Source of the DNA: Plecoglossus altivelis
Lineage: Eukaryota; Chordata; Actinopteri; Osmeriformes; Plecoglossidae
Direction of reading: 5' to 3'
DNA length: 64,000 bases
Assembly: GCA_036571765.1 (NCBI GenBank)
Contig: BROE01000012.1
Span: 12,966,552 to 13,030,551, forward strand
Notes under the pieces: model-generated
What the model was told of the DNA's origin: nothing
Databases searched by the model: none
The model's input: the letters and a program-made list of their open reading frames with translations, nothing else
Part shown: positions 9,675-21,142 of the stretch, one piece after another
Position numbering within the stretch: the stretch's first letter is position 1
Layout of the letters: each line of letters starts with the position of its first letter
Translations under genes and position numbers: made by a program

Positions 9675-10265
9675 TGGAAAAGATTGGAATGCTACTGTGT
9701 GAGATGTTTATGTCTGATCTATACTGTGAACATAATATTCTTATTGTACTTCAAGACTCATTTTCTTATTCACGTTGTGTGCCTGTTTATGCACATATTT
9801 ATGTTTGGATGGGAGTAATGATCATAGAAGCACCAGAAAAATATGAATGCTTAAATTTAAAAGCGCTTCATTACGTTACATTACTGTAATATTCTAAAGG
9901 TTTCTCAGTCAACGTGATAAATCTTTTTGGTTTTCTACAGCTTGAGTTTGATAGACATGGAAGAAGACCCACCAACACGTGTTTATAGTGCGAAAAACCT
10001 GTTTCATTTGATAATTTTACTAAATAATGTGTTCTTATTCATATAAAAAGCCTCAATCTAATACTATTGGGCTTGCACACCAACAGAAAACAAGCGCTCT
10101 TTGCCCTTACGGAATCTAACGACCCCGATCCCGACAACACGAACAACACGCACCATATCATGTAAACCTCAAACGCTGAATTTAAATGAACTTAAGTAGC
10201 CAAACGACCACACTGTTCATTGGGGTCTAGCGCCGGACCGCTGGCTGCGAGGAACACGACAGAAT

Positions 10266-10535
10266 GACGCCTAGCAGGGAACACTCTCCATAGGGTAGGT
10301 GCGCTACCAAGACGCCTAGCAGGGAACACTCTCCATAGGGTAGGTGCGCTACCAAGACGCCTAGCAGGGAACACTCTCCATCGGGTAGGTGCGCTACCAA
10401 GACGCCTAGCAGGGAACACTCTCCATAGGGTAGGTACGCTACCAAGACGCCTAGCAGGGAACACTCTCCATAGGGTAGGTACGCTACCAAGACGCCTAGC
10501 AGGGAACACTCTCCATCGGGTAGGTGCGCTACCAA
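10266..10535. repeat. 45-bp minisatellite, exactly six copies
   Basis: The unit starts GACGCCTAGCAGGGAACACT and continues CTCCATAGGGTAGGTGCGCT ACCAA. Six full copies fit 270 bases with only AGGG/CGGG and GTGCG/GTACG variants. Because 45 is a multiple of three and the unit lacks stops, it opens long frames that look like 15-residue protein repeats. Confidence 0.95.
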
Positions 10536-11588
10536 GTGCAGCTAGCGAGTGGACTGTTTCCACCGATACTCACCTTCGCTAGCGTTTTACTGCTCTGCCC
10601 AGATTTCTCCCCCTCGATCGCTAAAAACTACTCCACTCGACTGCTTATCCGTAACTATAAACCTGGTGGGAAGTTATGGACGACCAAACCTGTCATACTT
10701 TTAAGTATACGAAAGGTATGGAATAATTTGTCTAGATAGATCGATACAACTCTTGAAACCCATTTTCCTTTGGCGTCCACATTTCCTCCAGCTAGGCCCC
10801 ATACGATTATTTCTTCTTTAGTTAGGCTCCATAAGATCCTATCCCTTCTAGCTATGGGCTCCAGTTCAACTAAACTCCTAGGTATTTTTTAAAAACATGA
10901 GTAGGCCCATCTTTGCTTCTCCAGTGAAGATTGTACTTTTCCACATCCGTCTGCTTTCGAATGAGACAAGGTAAATATTATTTTTAGGGTTAGGGTTCAA
11001 ATGTAATCTTTCTTTTTTTTATTCAACAAACACATTTTTCATATTTTGTATTTTCTTTGCAAATGTTTGTAGGTTAGTAAGACATAAAATTGCCCAAAAT
11101 AAACTGTCACCATATACAGAATTACAGGCATTCACTCTTGAAATGAATTGACAAAGAAATAAATTGTACAGAAAGTATTTAAATAATGGAAATTCACTTT
11201 TCGAATTTGTAAAATAGCAAACATGGTGTTGAAATAAGACAAGGATTCGCGAAATACTTTTTACATCAATAGCTATTTCTCAAAGTTACCTACTACAAAA
11301 GTGTGTTATGGTGGACATACAATTCCAGCTTCAGCTGTGGGACTGCAAACTCCCCACCCAGCCTAGTGTCTGAGTCATGTCAATCTAAACATATATACAA
11401 CCTTTGTAAATCTGCTCTACCAGATAAAACCATTCGAGACACTTCCGTGCTTAGAGGAGTTATGTTATAATGGCTGGAAACAATGACAGGATACATCTGA
11501 AAGGTTTAAGATCTAAAGATTGATGGATGCACAGGATGTCATTGACAAGCTTAATAGTGAACGCCCTTTTGCACGAGATAGACAAGCC

Positions 11589-14500
11589 TCAAAACATATT
11601 CCTCTCTTTCTCTTCCATTTCTTTCTTCTGCCCCTCCCTTTCTTCTTCATTTTTCATCCCCATTTTCTCCTCCTCCTCCTCCGTCTCCTCCTCCTCCACC
11701 TCCTCCTCCACCTCCTCTACCACCACTCCCTCCATCACGCCTCCATCTACCTCCATCCCTTTCCTCCTCCTCCTCTCTCTCAGGGCGCAAGGCAGGCAGT
11801 TCACCAGGAAAAGGAGTGTGGTGAGGCAGATGAGAGAGAGGATGGCTCCTAAACCCACCTCTAGTTCTCGCTCTCCTCGTCTGTCCTTCTCGTCCCTCGT
11901 CCCCTCCCCCATGCCGGGGGACAGGTAGACAGCGTTCTCCTCATGATTGGGCGTGAGCGCTGCCCGTTCCAGTCCGTTCCTTCCCATCATGCCTCCGCCA
12001 GCTTGGTGGTGGAAGAGGGAGGAGTCATCGGGTGACCCCTCGCCGGTGACGTTGCCGTTGACGATGTTGTCGCTCCCAAAGTTGGCGTATACATCTCCAA
12101 TGGACTCCACTAGCATGTCAGACACATCAAACCCAAATTCAGACTCCTCGCTCCCTGTTGGCTGTAGGTCAGAGTCTAGGTTGACTCTTATCCAACCAGA
12201 GCCTCTGGCTAACCTCCGTGTCCCTCCCCCTTCCCTAGACTTTGGGGAGTCACTTTCAACGATGGAGTTGGACACAATTGGATCACAGGTAGAGACCAGA
12301 AGTTCCGCTTGCAGCAAGGGCCCGCCCCCATCTCCTTGAGCAACAATGTGCTGTGAAGGGCCAGACGTCACGGCGACCACAGACTCAGCCAATGAGGAGA
12401 GACGCAGGTAAAAGGGCACGCCCCTAAAAGCAGAGAGCAGAGAGGCGTTGTCGTCACTGAACTGGAGCCAGATGCTTATGGATGCTTCCTGGTTAGAGTA
12501 AAGGGGAGAGAGGTAGAGAGGGTGGAGGGAGGGAATGGAAGAAGAAGAGAGTGAAAGAGAAAGTTAGGACAAACATACTCAAGTGACTAAAAACACACCA
12601 AACGACCAACACTGACCTGCCCAGGGTCGTATAGAATGTTGTAGGCCGTCACTGTCGCCGTGACAACCGACGGGTGGGCAGGGCTGGGCTGGATGGACAT
12701 TCCCAAGCCGCTCACAACTTGCACTGACAGGTCACCTGGAGTCACAGGCTCAGAGGTCACCGTGACATCACAGCTGCCCAGGACACCATCCCATTGGCTA
12801 GAGATTACCTGAGATGGGAAGACATTTCACTGATGTGAGTAATAACGTCTAACCAGAAAAATGTTGAGACATAACACGAGCACTTGTGGTCAAATGACAG
12901 ACTAGCGATGACTCACATGAAGCATGGTTTCTCCTGGCTGCAGGCCAATCAGATTGTTGTGTTTGTCAAGAGCAGCGATCTGTGGGTTTTCCACCCGCAA
13001 CCAATTACGAACAATATCGGTCACATCCACCATCCAATCGGGGGAGCCCAGAAGGTATGTCATCTGACTCTGGTTGTCCTGGGCAACGAACTGGGTCAGA
13101 ACCTGAACAGTGGACCTCTGGAACACTGGGAAACATCTGGACACACACATACGTACACACACATACTTATGCTGCAAGTCTGTTTGCATGTTATCTCAGA
13201 ACTGGGCAGTTTTAACTAAAATTAATCAAGTACGTCAAAAAAAAAAAAAAAAAGCTGTTCTAAACTCTTCAGGGAAATAGAGGAAGCCAATCCCTCACTA
13301 GATAGACCAGGAGGTCAGAATCTGTCTCAAAGCTCTTGTCTTCTACAAATAAAGGTCTAGGATCAGGACAGATTACAGACCAAGGAATCTGGTCTAATCT
13401 CTCTTGCAGGACAGATGTGTCTAAGATATTATCACATGATCTGCCAAAGTCCCTTCTTCAGTCTTTGTGCATGTGCTCACGCTAACATTTTGAACTGATG
13501 TATTACATGGATTTACACACGCAGGATTGAAGAGGATGAAATCTCCGGTGCTGCTGTTTAAAAATCTGTTTTTCCCAATCGCTGGGGTGTGAGCAACCCA
13601 GCTCTCTGTCACTCTCTTTCTCTCTTACCACCTCACTAGTTCATAAATGTCCATTCAACACTGCGTTGATTGTATGTAACATACAGAAACCAGTATCCCT
13701 CCCCTGGCCAACTGTCAAAATTTGAATCCTAACTGCCAGAATGTTCCAGAAACAGGCTAAACTTAAACCCACTAACCCGTTGTCTGTGTACTGGCTCCAG
13801 CCGTCGATGGCATTGAGCCTGGGGTCGGACAGAGACAGACGTAGAGGAACCACGGGCGCCCACACCGCCAGGTACAGCGACCCACGGAGCGTGCCCAGAA
13901 GAAACTTCACCCCCACGTACGTGCTGCCCATGCCCGATTCGCTACCGTCAACAAAGACGCGGGCGCAATCGCTTGACACCTGTCGATCACACGGAGAGAG
14001 ACAGAGGACTCCGGGTCAGTTTCGGAGATGAAGAGTATGCGTTCGTAAGTGCGTGTCTGCGTGTGCGTTCTCGACCTTGACGATGTCTTCATCGGACGAC
14101 TGGCACTTCACTGCAGACGTAACGTCTGATACTTTTCCATCATGCCCCACGGCCAGTACAATAACAGGTAGTGACACAGACTCGCTGGTCAAGATGGCTG
14201 TGTTTATGATGGTGTTGGTCTGTAAGGTAACACAGGTAGAACAGTACATTCACGTCAGTCGGTATTAGCAAAGAAAGTCTACCTGCAATGGCAACCCCCT
14301 CTGTTTAAGAATAGAAACTCCTCCACAGGATCCCTGTGGGGTGACCCTGTCTTGACGAAACAAGCTACCCTCACCTCGGTGACCGGAACGATGCCAGCCA
14401 CGTCTCTGTCTGTGAAGGAGAAGCTGCTCACTACACCCCCATGTGGCGGAGGAGGGTTATTACGGCCCGAGTACTCCACCCACCAACTGGCTGACACCGT

Positions 14501-16445
14501 CATGGCAACGTCAAAGCTTCGTCTCAAGCCATCCACAGAGAGACACGCCACCTGGTGGAGGGACGAGGGACTTGGGTGGACAGCACTTTGGTGGAGCAAG
14601 GGGGAACGAGGGGGAGGAGGAGGAACGAAGGAGACCAGGTGACAGCGAGGAGAGGAAAGAAGGGAGTGGTAGGATAACAGATGGCGTGAGGGGAGGAGGG
14701 AGAAGGCGAGGCGAAGGAGAAGAGTTTGAATGTTTGCGTTGTTCGACGTGAAGCACTGTGCCGTGTGACGGGAGGGTCATGTGACAGAGGTCTACCTGAG
14801 GCCATCTTGGTGGCGTCCAACTTTGTGGCAGACGATAGAGACGACGTCGTGTTTGGAACCCTGGGTTCTCTCCAGGGTCACAGCCCAGAGGTCAGAGGTC
14901 AAGGATCGCTGGGCCACCAAAGACACCAGACCCTTCCTCACCTTCAGCCTGCCACACACAGACACACACACACATATTTATAGTCCAGAAGAATCAATGC
15001 CGATGAATTATTGACACACCATTAAGATCGACTCACCGAATGACCACAAACTCTGCGCTGAAATTCGACCTCAAATTCACTGCCAATCCAATAGGCTGAC
15101 CGAGGCGAGCAGGCCCCCTGCGGTAGCGAATTAGGACATTGGAATCTATGCGTAGCTCCTCTACTTCCTGTTGGTCCAGACAGCCTACTTCCTCCTTGTT
15201 CTTGTTGCCCTGTGTGACATCATCCCTGCCCTCTGTGCCCCCCTCCCTCAGGGTGACAGCTGTTATATAGAACAACTGTCTCTGCTCCTCTGCCTCTTTG
15301 TCCTCCACACACTTAGGGGGTACAGCATTCAATTCGGCCACCGTGCCGAACAACGAATAGTAGAGCTGGACCCGATCGGGGGCGTGGCCGTGGTTGAATC
15401 TGAGCGCCGCGGGGAAGGCGGCGAGGTTGTCACGGCGACGACCGTGCCGGTTGCGTTGCCGGTGGTGGCGGTGTGTGTGTCGGGAGCGGCCGAGGGGACC
15501 GAGGTACGGCTGGCTGGCCTGGTCAGTCTGGAACCAGTCTTTAGGCAGCGTCAGAGTGACCACACACAGACCCAGGGGAGCCTGGAGGAGAGGAGACAGA
15601 GAACTGGTGAGTGAAATTCAGGGAAATCCATTGGCTTAAAACATCTACAACATCACCGTCACACACACACTCCCACACACCCCCACCCCATCGGCACCTG
15701 TGTGATACAGGAGGCCTTGTGCTCCTCCGTCTCCTTGAAGGCATGGAGGGTGACGCAGGTGCCTCGGCCAGGGTCTCCCCGGACCTGGAACAGAGCCCGC
15801 ACCCTCAGCCTCTCCTGCCCTCCCTCGTCTTTCTCTCGCTCCACGTGCTCTGACAGCAGCGACGCGGACAACGGAGGGGAGAGGGGAACGATGGGGTCAG
15901 AGACCAGCTGATGGAGAGAGAGAAATAATGCAACGAATTTCAAAGAACCATCAAGTACAATTTTACAAGACCCTCTGTCTCTAGCACCATCCTTACCTGT
16001 GTGACTGAGTAAGGCCCGAACGAAGCCCTGGCCCCCGGCTTGGAGGCTGGCCCGGCCGGAGGCAGCAGGAGGAGGCTCTGGGAGAAGGAGAAGGGGCTGG
16101 AGTTGGAGAAGAGGGGGCCCAGGTCAGCCTGAGAGAGCGGCAGGTAGCTCCAGGGAGGAGGTACAGAGATCTGGGCGGGCAGGGAGAGAGGAGGGGAGGG
16201 CTGGGCCTGTGAGGTGTGGACTGGAAACAAAGAGGGGAAAAGAGAGGAGAGATCAATGTTACCTGACCTCCTTCCCTCAACGAATAAACACCCGCAAAGA
16301 TAAACAGAAAAGTTAACAAATCACCTTTTACATTCAGTAGTAATGAAAGTTCAGCCAACTCACCTACGACCAGCAGCCAACACAGCAGCAATCCCACCAC
16401 CCCCAGCCTTTCCCATGATGCACCAGGACTGCTGTCCACACCCAT
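11589..16445 (-). CDS. tmem132a: TMEM132A, single-pass transmembrane protein
   Basis: Eleven exons (5' to 3' on the minus strand): 16445-16364, 16220-15997, 15907-15698, 15581-15037, 14948-14796, 14570-14375, 14219-14076, 13979-13777, 13136-12917, 12808-12617, 12488-11589. They total 3,069 nt (1,022 residues), close to the human protein (about 1,020). Visible parts: signal peptide (GLLLCWLLVV), TMEM132 hallmarks (ASFGPYSVTQ, LGLCVVTLTLP, VQLYYSLFG, VDGLRRSFDV, ARVFVDGSE, WLQFSDDNAS) and one membrane segment (about 934-958, AILSLICLTTLLFLV). A basic RERRRRKG stop-transfer is followed by a Glu-rich tail. The family has Ig/cadherin-like ectodomains; TMEM132A is linked to GRP78 binding and Wnt signalling in mammals. 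The assignment to A rather than B-E rests on synteny. The exon 7 donor (AAG|GTCGAG) is weak. Confidence 0.88.
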
Positions 16446-16967
16446 CACTGCGCCCCTGGCTGGCGGCCCAATACGTCAGCGCCTGAAATGCTTATAACCT
16501 ACTCAGGGCTGTGGAACATAGGCGGGCAGTTGTAAAAAATCAGACTCCCAGACAGTCCTTGTTGTTGTTTTTGATCCTACTGCGAACTAGGCCATGGCGT
16601 TTCGAATCCTTTAGTTTGCTTCATGGTCACATCAGCATCTTTTCTGCGTCCTCAGACTGTATTGCGGCCTGCAAGCTACCTGCCAGCGTGTGACTTCTTC
16701 TCAACGGCAGAAAACACCAACTAGGTTTCGAAAAAAAACAAAAAAAAACTTACATAAGGTAAGTCTCACGTGAAATTATTCAGGTTTTTACGTCATTTAG
16801 TTTGCCCTCTGCCACACCTGCACACATGGTGTGTAGAAGCATATGCACACACGCACACAGCACGCGCACACGTACACACACGCACGCACACACACACATG
16901 TAAACTCTCTCATGGACTCACATACACACAGCTGGCACAGTGGCTCTGCAGGGCTCAGTGCTGAGAA

Positions 16968-17004
<37 letters not shown>

Positions 17005-17143
17005 TACATACATACATACACACTCACACACACACACAGCAAGTCTTGTCAATTCAGATCTAGCTTCACTGACTGGACTCACCTGGCAGACGCCGTCCTC
17101 TCATTGTTGTTTGACGACCGCAAAATAATACCACCCTGAGGCT

Positions 17144-17198
<55 letters not shown>

Positions 17199-18397
17199 TT
17201 TACTCTCTCTTTTCTTTGCACCTGTGGCCACTCTTTATTTCCATGCCATTTTCCCCTCCTCCTCTCCACTCGTCCTCCCTTCCAGTGTGATCGTCCTCTC
17301 TGTCCCCTGCTGTTGTCCAGGGCTTGTCCAGACCGCGGACTCTGAATCTGACGCTGAAGCGACCCACAGCTCAGACTCTTTGTCTTCCTGTCAGCTGTTG
17401 AGCTTTCTACTTTGTCTCACTCTCTCTGTGTCTCTATCTCTCTGTGTCTCTGTCTCTCTCTCTGTGTCTCTATGTGTCTCTCTCTCTCTGTCTCTCTCTC
17501 TCTGTCTCTTGGTGTCTCTGTCTCTCTCTCTGAGTCTCTCTCTGAGTCTCTCTCTCTCTCAGTGTCTCTCTCTCTGTCTGTCTCTCTCTCAGTCTCTCTC
17601 TCTATCTCTATCTTTGATCTGTGGGTTATGTGTTTTTGCTGCTGCTTCTTTTCCTCCCTCGCCCTTTCTGTCTTTCCGCGTGTGCCAGATTCACACAATA
17701 AGGATTTATTTCATTTAAAATGGTAAATAATCCCTTCTCGCTCTCTCGCACTTTCGCTCTCCAGCGTCCCTCCCCCTTGCTCGCGTCAATCCTTCATCTT
17801 CTGCCCTCTTTTCCTTGATGTGTCCACCTCAGGGTTTTAACAGCACTGGTCTCTCCATCCCTCTCTCCCTGTCCATCTCCACCCCTCTCTCCCTGTCCAT
17901 CTCCACCCCTCTCTCCCTGTCCATCTCCACCCCCCCCTCCCCAGCTTCACCCCAGCTCCCCCCCAAGCTCAGATGGCAGGGTTGAGTACTAAGCTGCTAA
18001 TGTTTAATTTCCAGGATTAGTGCAAAACACAGGGCATCGCGCAATAGAAACCACTCTGCCACCCCTTTAATGTCAATCAAACCTTTTTAAACTCTGCTGG
18101 ACAGGCCAGGCCAGTTTTGGGGGAGTACCCTCATATGCAGTCGCTCGCACACACGATCACAGGTACGTGGGCTGATACATGTTTGTATGAGATGTGTTCA
18201 CTTCAGAGGAGACTCATCCACACCTGACCATGCAGATGTAACCTCTCTCTCCGCCCCTCTCTCCTTTCATGCTGATTAAGCGACAGATCTGCGTGAGATG
18301 CTGCCCCTCTGTTCCCCTCATCCAACCCGCCCACAATCCCTCTTGTCTTCAGTCTCTCTCCATCCTCCCCTCCCCTGCTGAAAGCTATGTTCATAGG

Positions 18398-18440
18398 TGG
18401 GGGGGGGGGGGGGGGGGGGGGGGGGGAGGGAGGGGAGGAG
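18398..18440. repeat. Long G run followed by G-rich sequence
   Basis: About 29 consecutive G residues followed by GAGGGAGGGGAGG. It could form G-quadruplexes; the exact length is probably unreliable because sequencing through such runs is error-prone. Confidence 0.8.
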
Positions 18441-19387
18441 GGGGGGTGGTTGATGCTGGCAGACATTCTCACCTACGCGTTCCATAAGCTCAGCTTCTGA
18501 CAACGCATCCGCAACGCCACGTTGGAATGTTGACACAGGCGTTGCTTCGGTTGGCTCGACGAAGAGAAGAGAGGATGAGTGGAAATACCTTTTAAAGTAG
18601 ATTAAAGGAGGAAGAGGAGAAGGGAGAAGACGAAGAGCCAAAGAAAAGAGAGGGGGAGCCGGGGGGAGAGGAAGAGTTGGGACAAGCAGGAGTGGGATTC
18701 GTTTAATTCTCCTTGTTTTATCCCCTCTCTCCGTGACACACTTCACTAGAGTGATAGGCAGGATAGGCTACCAGAAGGGGCTTAGAGACAATGTACCCGA
18801 CACTAGGGCTTAGTGTAAAACCTATAGCATTAAAAATGACAAAGCAACGCGCTCACAAAATCGCTCACACACGCTGTTACATACACGTTAGGTCTACAAA
18901 GTGCTTCCTTCTGGGAAATACCCATGGCCTCTTTCTCTCTGTTTCTCCAACCCCTCCACCCACCCCCACCTCTTCCCAGTCTTGCACCTGTCGTCTTCTT
19001 ACATCTCCACAGTTCTGTCCTCCCCCCTCCTCCTCCTCCTCCTCTCATCCCTCTCTTATTTCGTCTACCAGGTTATAAATAACCCGACATGCGTGTTCAC
19101 GGAATTCAAACGTGCTCAATTCATTGAAGCGAGCGTAGCCCTTTTGGTGTGTCTGGGGATATCTTTCACGTGGTGCGTTTATGTGATCAATGATAATACC
19201 CATGAAGAGCAGTTCTTAAATATGATCTCCTCTTTCCTCTCTCCCCCCCTTCTATATCTCTCCATTTCCATCTCTCCCCCCTTGGGTAATCTGACAATGT
19301 AATCTGCTCTGGCTCGTCATTGTTCTGCTGATGGGACAATCTCAACCCAGTTATAATCCTTCACAGTGACCTGACAGAGGAGAATAC

Positions 19388-19426
<39 letters not shown>

Positions 19427-20788
19427 GTCTCAATCTCTCTCTCTCTCACACACACATACACACACACACACACACATATGTTACAAACGCACACACAAGT
19501 CACAAACGCACACACACACACATCACAAACGCACACACATGTTAAAAACACACACACGTTACAAACACAGACATGTTACAAACACACACCATTAGCATAG
19601 GAACTAGAGAGGATGGGGGGAGACGTGTGTCCCCTTCAATATTGCAAAATGCTGCATGTGTCTCACCCAGAACATTAGCCTATCCAGAAACGACAAAAGT
19701 CAAAATCTGTACATTTAGAACTTTTATTTTGAAATCATGACAAAGAAGAAATTGAATTTTGCCAGCAAATATGTCTCCCCTAAGATCAAAATCAATCCTG
19801 GGTCCTTGCACATGGGCTCAGGTGCAAACACACACACACACACGCACACAGAACTGACAACTCATATACACAGGATGTTTTCCTATATCGGTGACTACCA
19901 TGGTCTATCTACCCATCTCTCCACGCATCAGTCTCACGGTAGACATACACACACACAATTTCCTCCAGTTTGGGTGAGTCTCAGATGATTGAACAATGGT
20001 GACTAATCATTAGACGCTGGGACCATAACACCTGACACCCCCTCCCTTCTAGAACCCTCCGCTCCTTCCCCATCATCCTCCTCCTACACCCAGGGCCCCC
20101 AGACACAAGACCTGACTCCTGTCTCCTGGTCACAATACAGAAATGAGGGAAATGTCAACATGACAATGGCTGAAAAGGAGGAAGGTAAAAAGGAGGGATT
20201 ATGAATATGGCAATGAGAGAGAGGAGTAACACACATAGAAGGTAGGTGAGATAGGCTGGGAGGGGAAGTGTACGATGGAGGGAAACAGACAGAGTGAGAG
20301 ACAGAGAGAGACAGAGGGAGAGAGACAGAAAGAGAGAGACAGAGAGACAGAAAGAGAGAGACAGAGAGACAGAGAGAGAGAGAGAGAGAATGAGAGGTAG
20401 AGAGAGACAGGGAGAAAAAGAAAGAGAGGGAGAAAGATAAAGAGAGCAAAATACAGGTGGGATGGAGCTTGATTGAAGCTGAAAGGGGGATACATAAGAA
20501 GGGAAGAGAGTGGATGAAAGAGACGGAAAGGGGATGGGGGAGTGACAGAAATAACACAAACAGGAAGTTGGTGACAACGGTACAGGAAGCCACAAAGCTG
20601 CAGAAATCATTCACGGTGTAAAAAGCACCTTTCCCTCCTCTTGCTTACCCTTCTCTCTCCCTCCCTCTCTCTTCCTTACCCTTCTCTCTCCCTCTCTCTC
20701 TCTTCCTTTTTGCTCCAACTCATTCTGTCTGTCCTCATTTCCAATTCACCTGTTCGGATGAAGCTGAAAATCTTTTTCTTTGAAAAAC

Positions 20789-20808
20789 TTTATTCACTGA
20801 GATTTATT
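20789..20808 (-). terminator. Poly(A) signals of the CD5-like gene
   Basis: Two AATAAA signals on the minus strand, 115-130 bases past the stop codon at 20921. Confidence 0.55.
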
Positions 20809-20920
20809 TGGATTATTCGATTCGATATTTAGTCAACAAAAACCAAAACATGCTTGGCAACATGATTTCACAGTGGATGTTTTTCAACATAAGTGAACGA
20901 GGAAAAAGATGAAGAGGGCG

Positions 20921-21088
20921 TTAGTTGTTTGAATCGTAGTCGCTGTTCCTATTGGACGAAGGCTCTCGGCTGTAGTTCACCGTCAGTCTCTCCAGAGCTG
21001 ATTGAATGAGAGCCGAAACAGGGCAAAAAATAAGTGTGTGAGTGAGTGTGTGAAAGAGTGAGTGAGTGAGGAAAGAGTTTTAGATAAC

Positions 21089-21142
<54 letters not shown>

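Larger units (their letters stand above)
9388..11588. other. Intergenic region between PRDM9 and TMEM132A
   Basis: The two genes converge here. Apart from the PRDM9 3' UTR, a 45-bp minisatellite (10266-10535), two TTAGGG units at 10984-10996 and a TTTATT at 11018-11023 (AATAAA on the minus strand, possible TMEM132A poly(A) signal), nothing gene-like is visible. Confidence 0.5.
16446..20920. other. Intergenic region between TMEM132A and the CD5-like gene
   Basis: No supported exon was found. It holds the TMEM132A promoter side and a series of simple repeats: (CA)n/(CATA)n at 16972-17038, (CT)n at 17143-17192 and 17410-17612, TCCATCTCCACCCCTCTCTCCC units at 17856-17935, a G run at 18398-18426, (CT)n at 19390-19425, CA-rich 19448-19590 and GA-rich 20285-20450. 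TTTATT at 20789-20794 and 20803-20808 read as AATAAA on the minus strand and probably end the CD5-like transcript. Confidence 0.55.

Noticed and set aside
9674..9889. 71-codon frame downstream of PRDM9
   Set aside because: Falls in AT-rich 3' flank, with no family resemblance and no exon signals.
10192..10563. Overlapping frames with 15-residue repeats
   Set aside because: By-product of a stop-free 45-bp minisatellite; no splice sites, signal or homology.
17224..17718. 164-codon Ser/Leu-rich frame
   Set aside because: Mostly a (TCTC)n/(TCTG)n microsatellite translated as SLSLS; the non-repeat start shows no homology.
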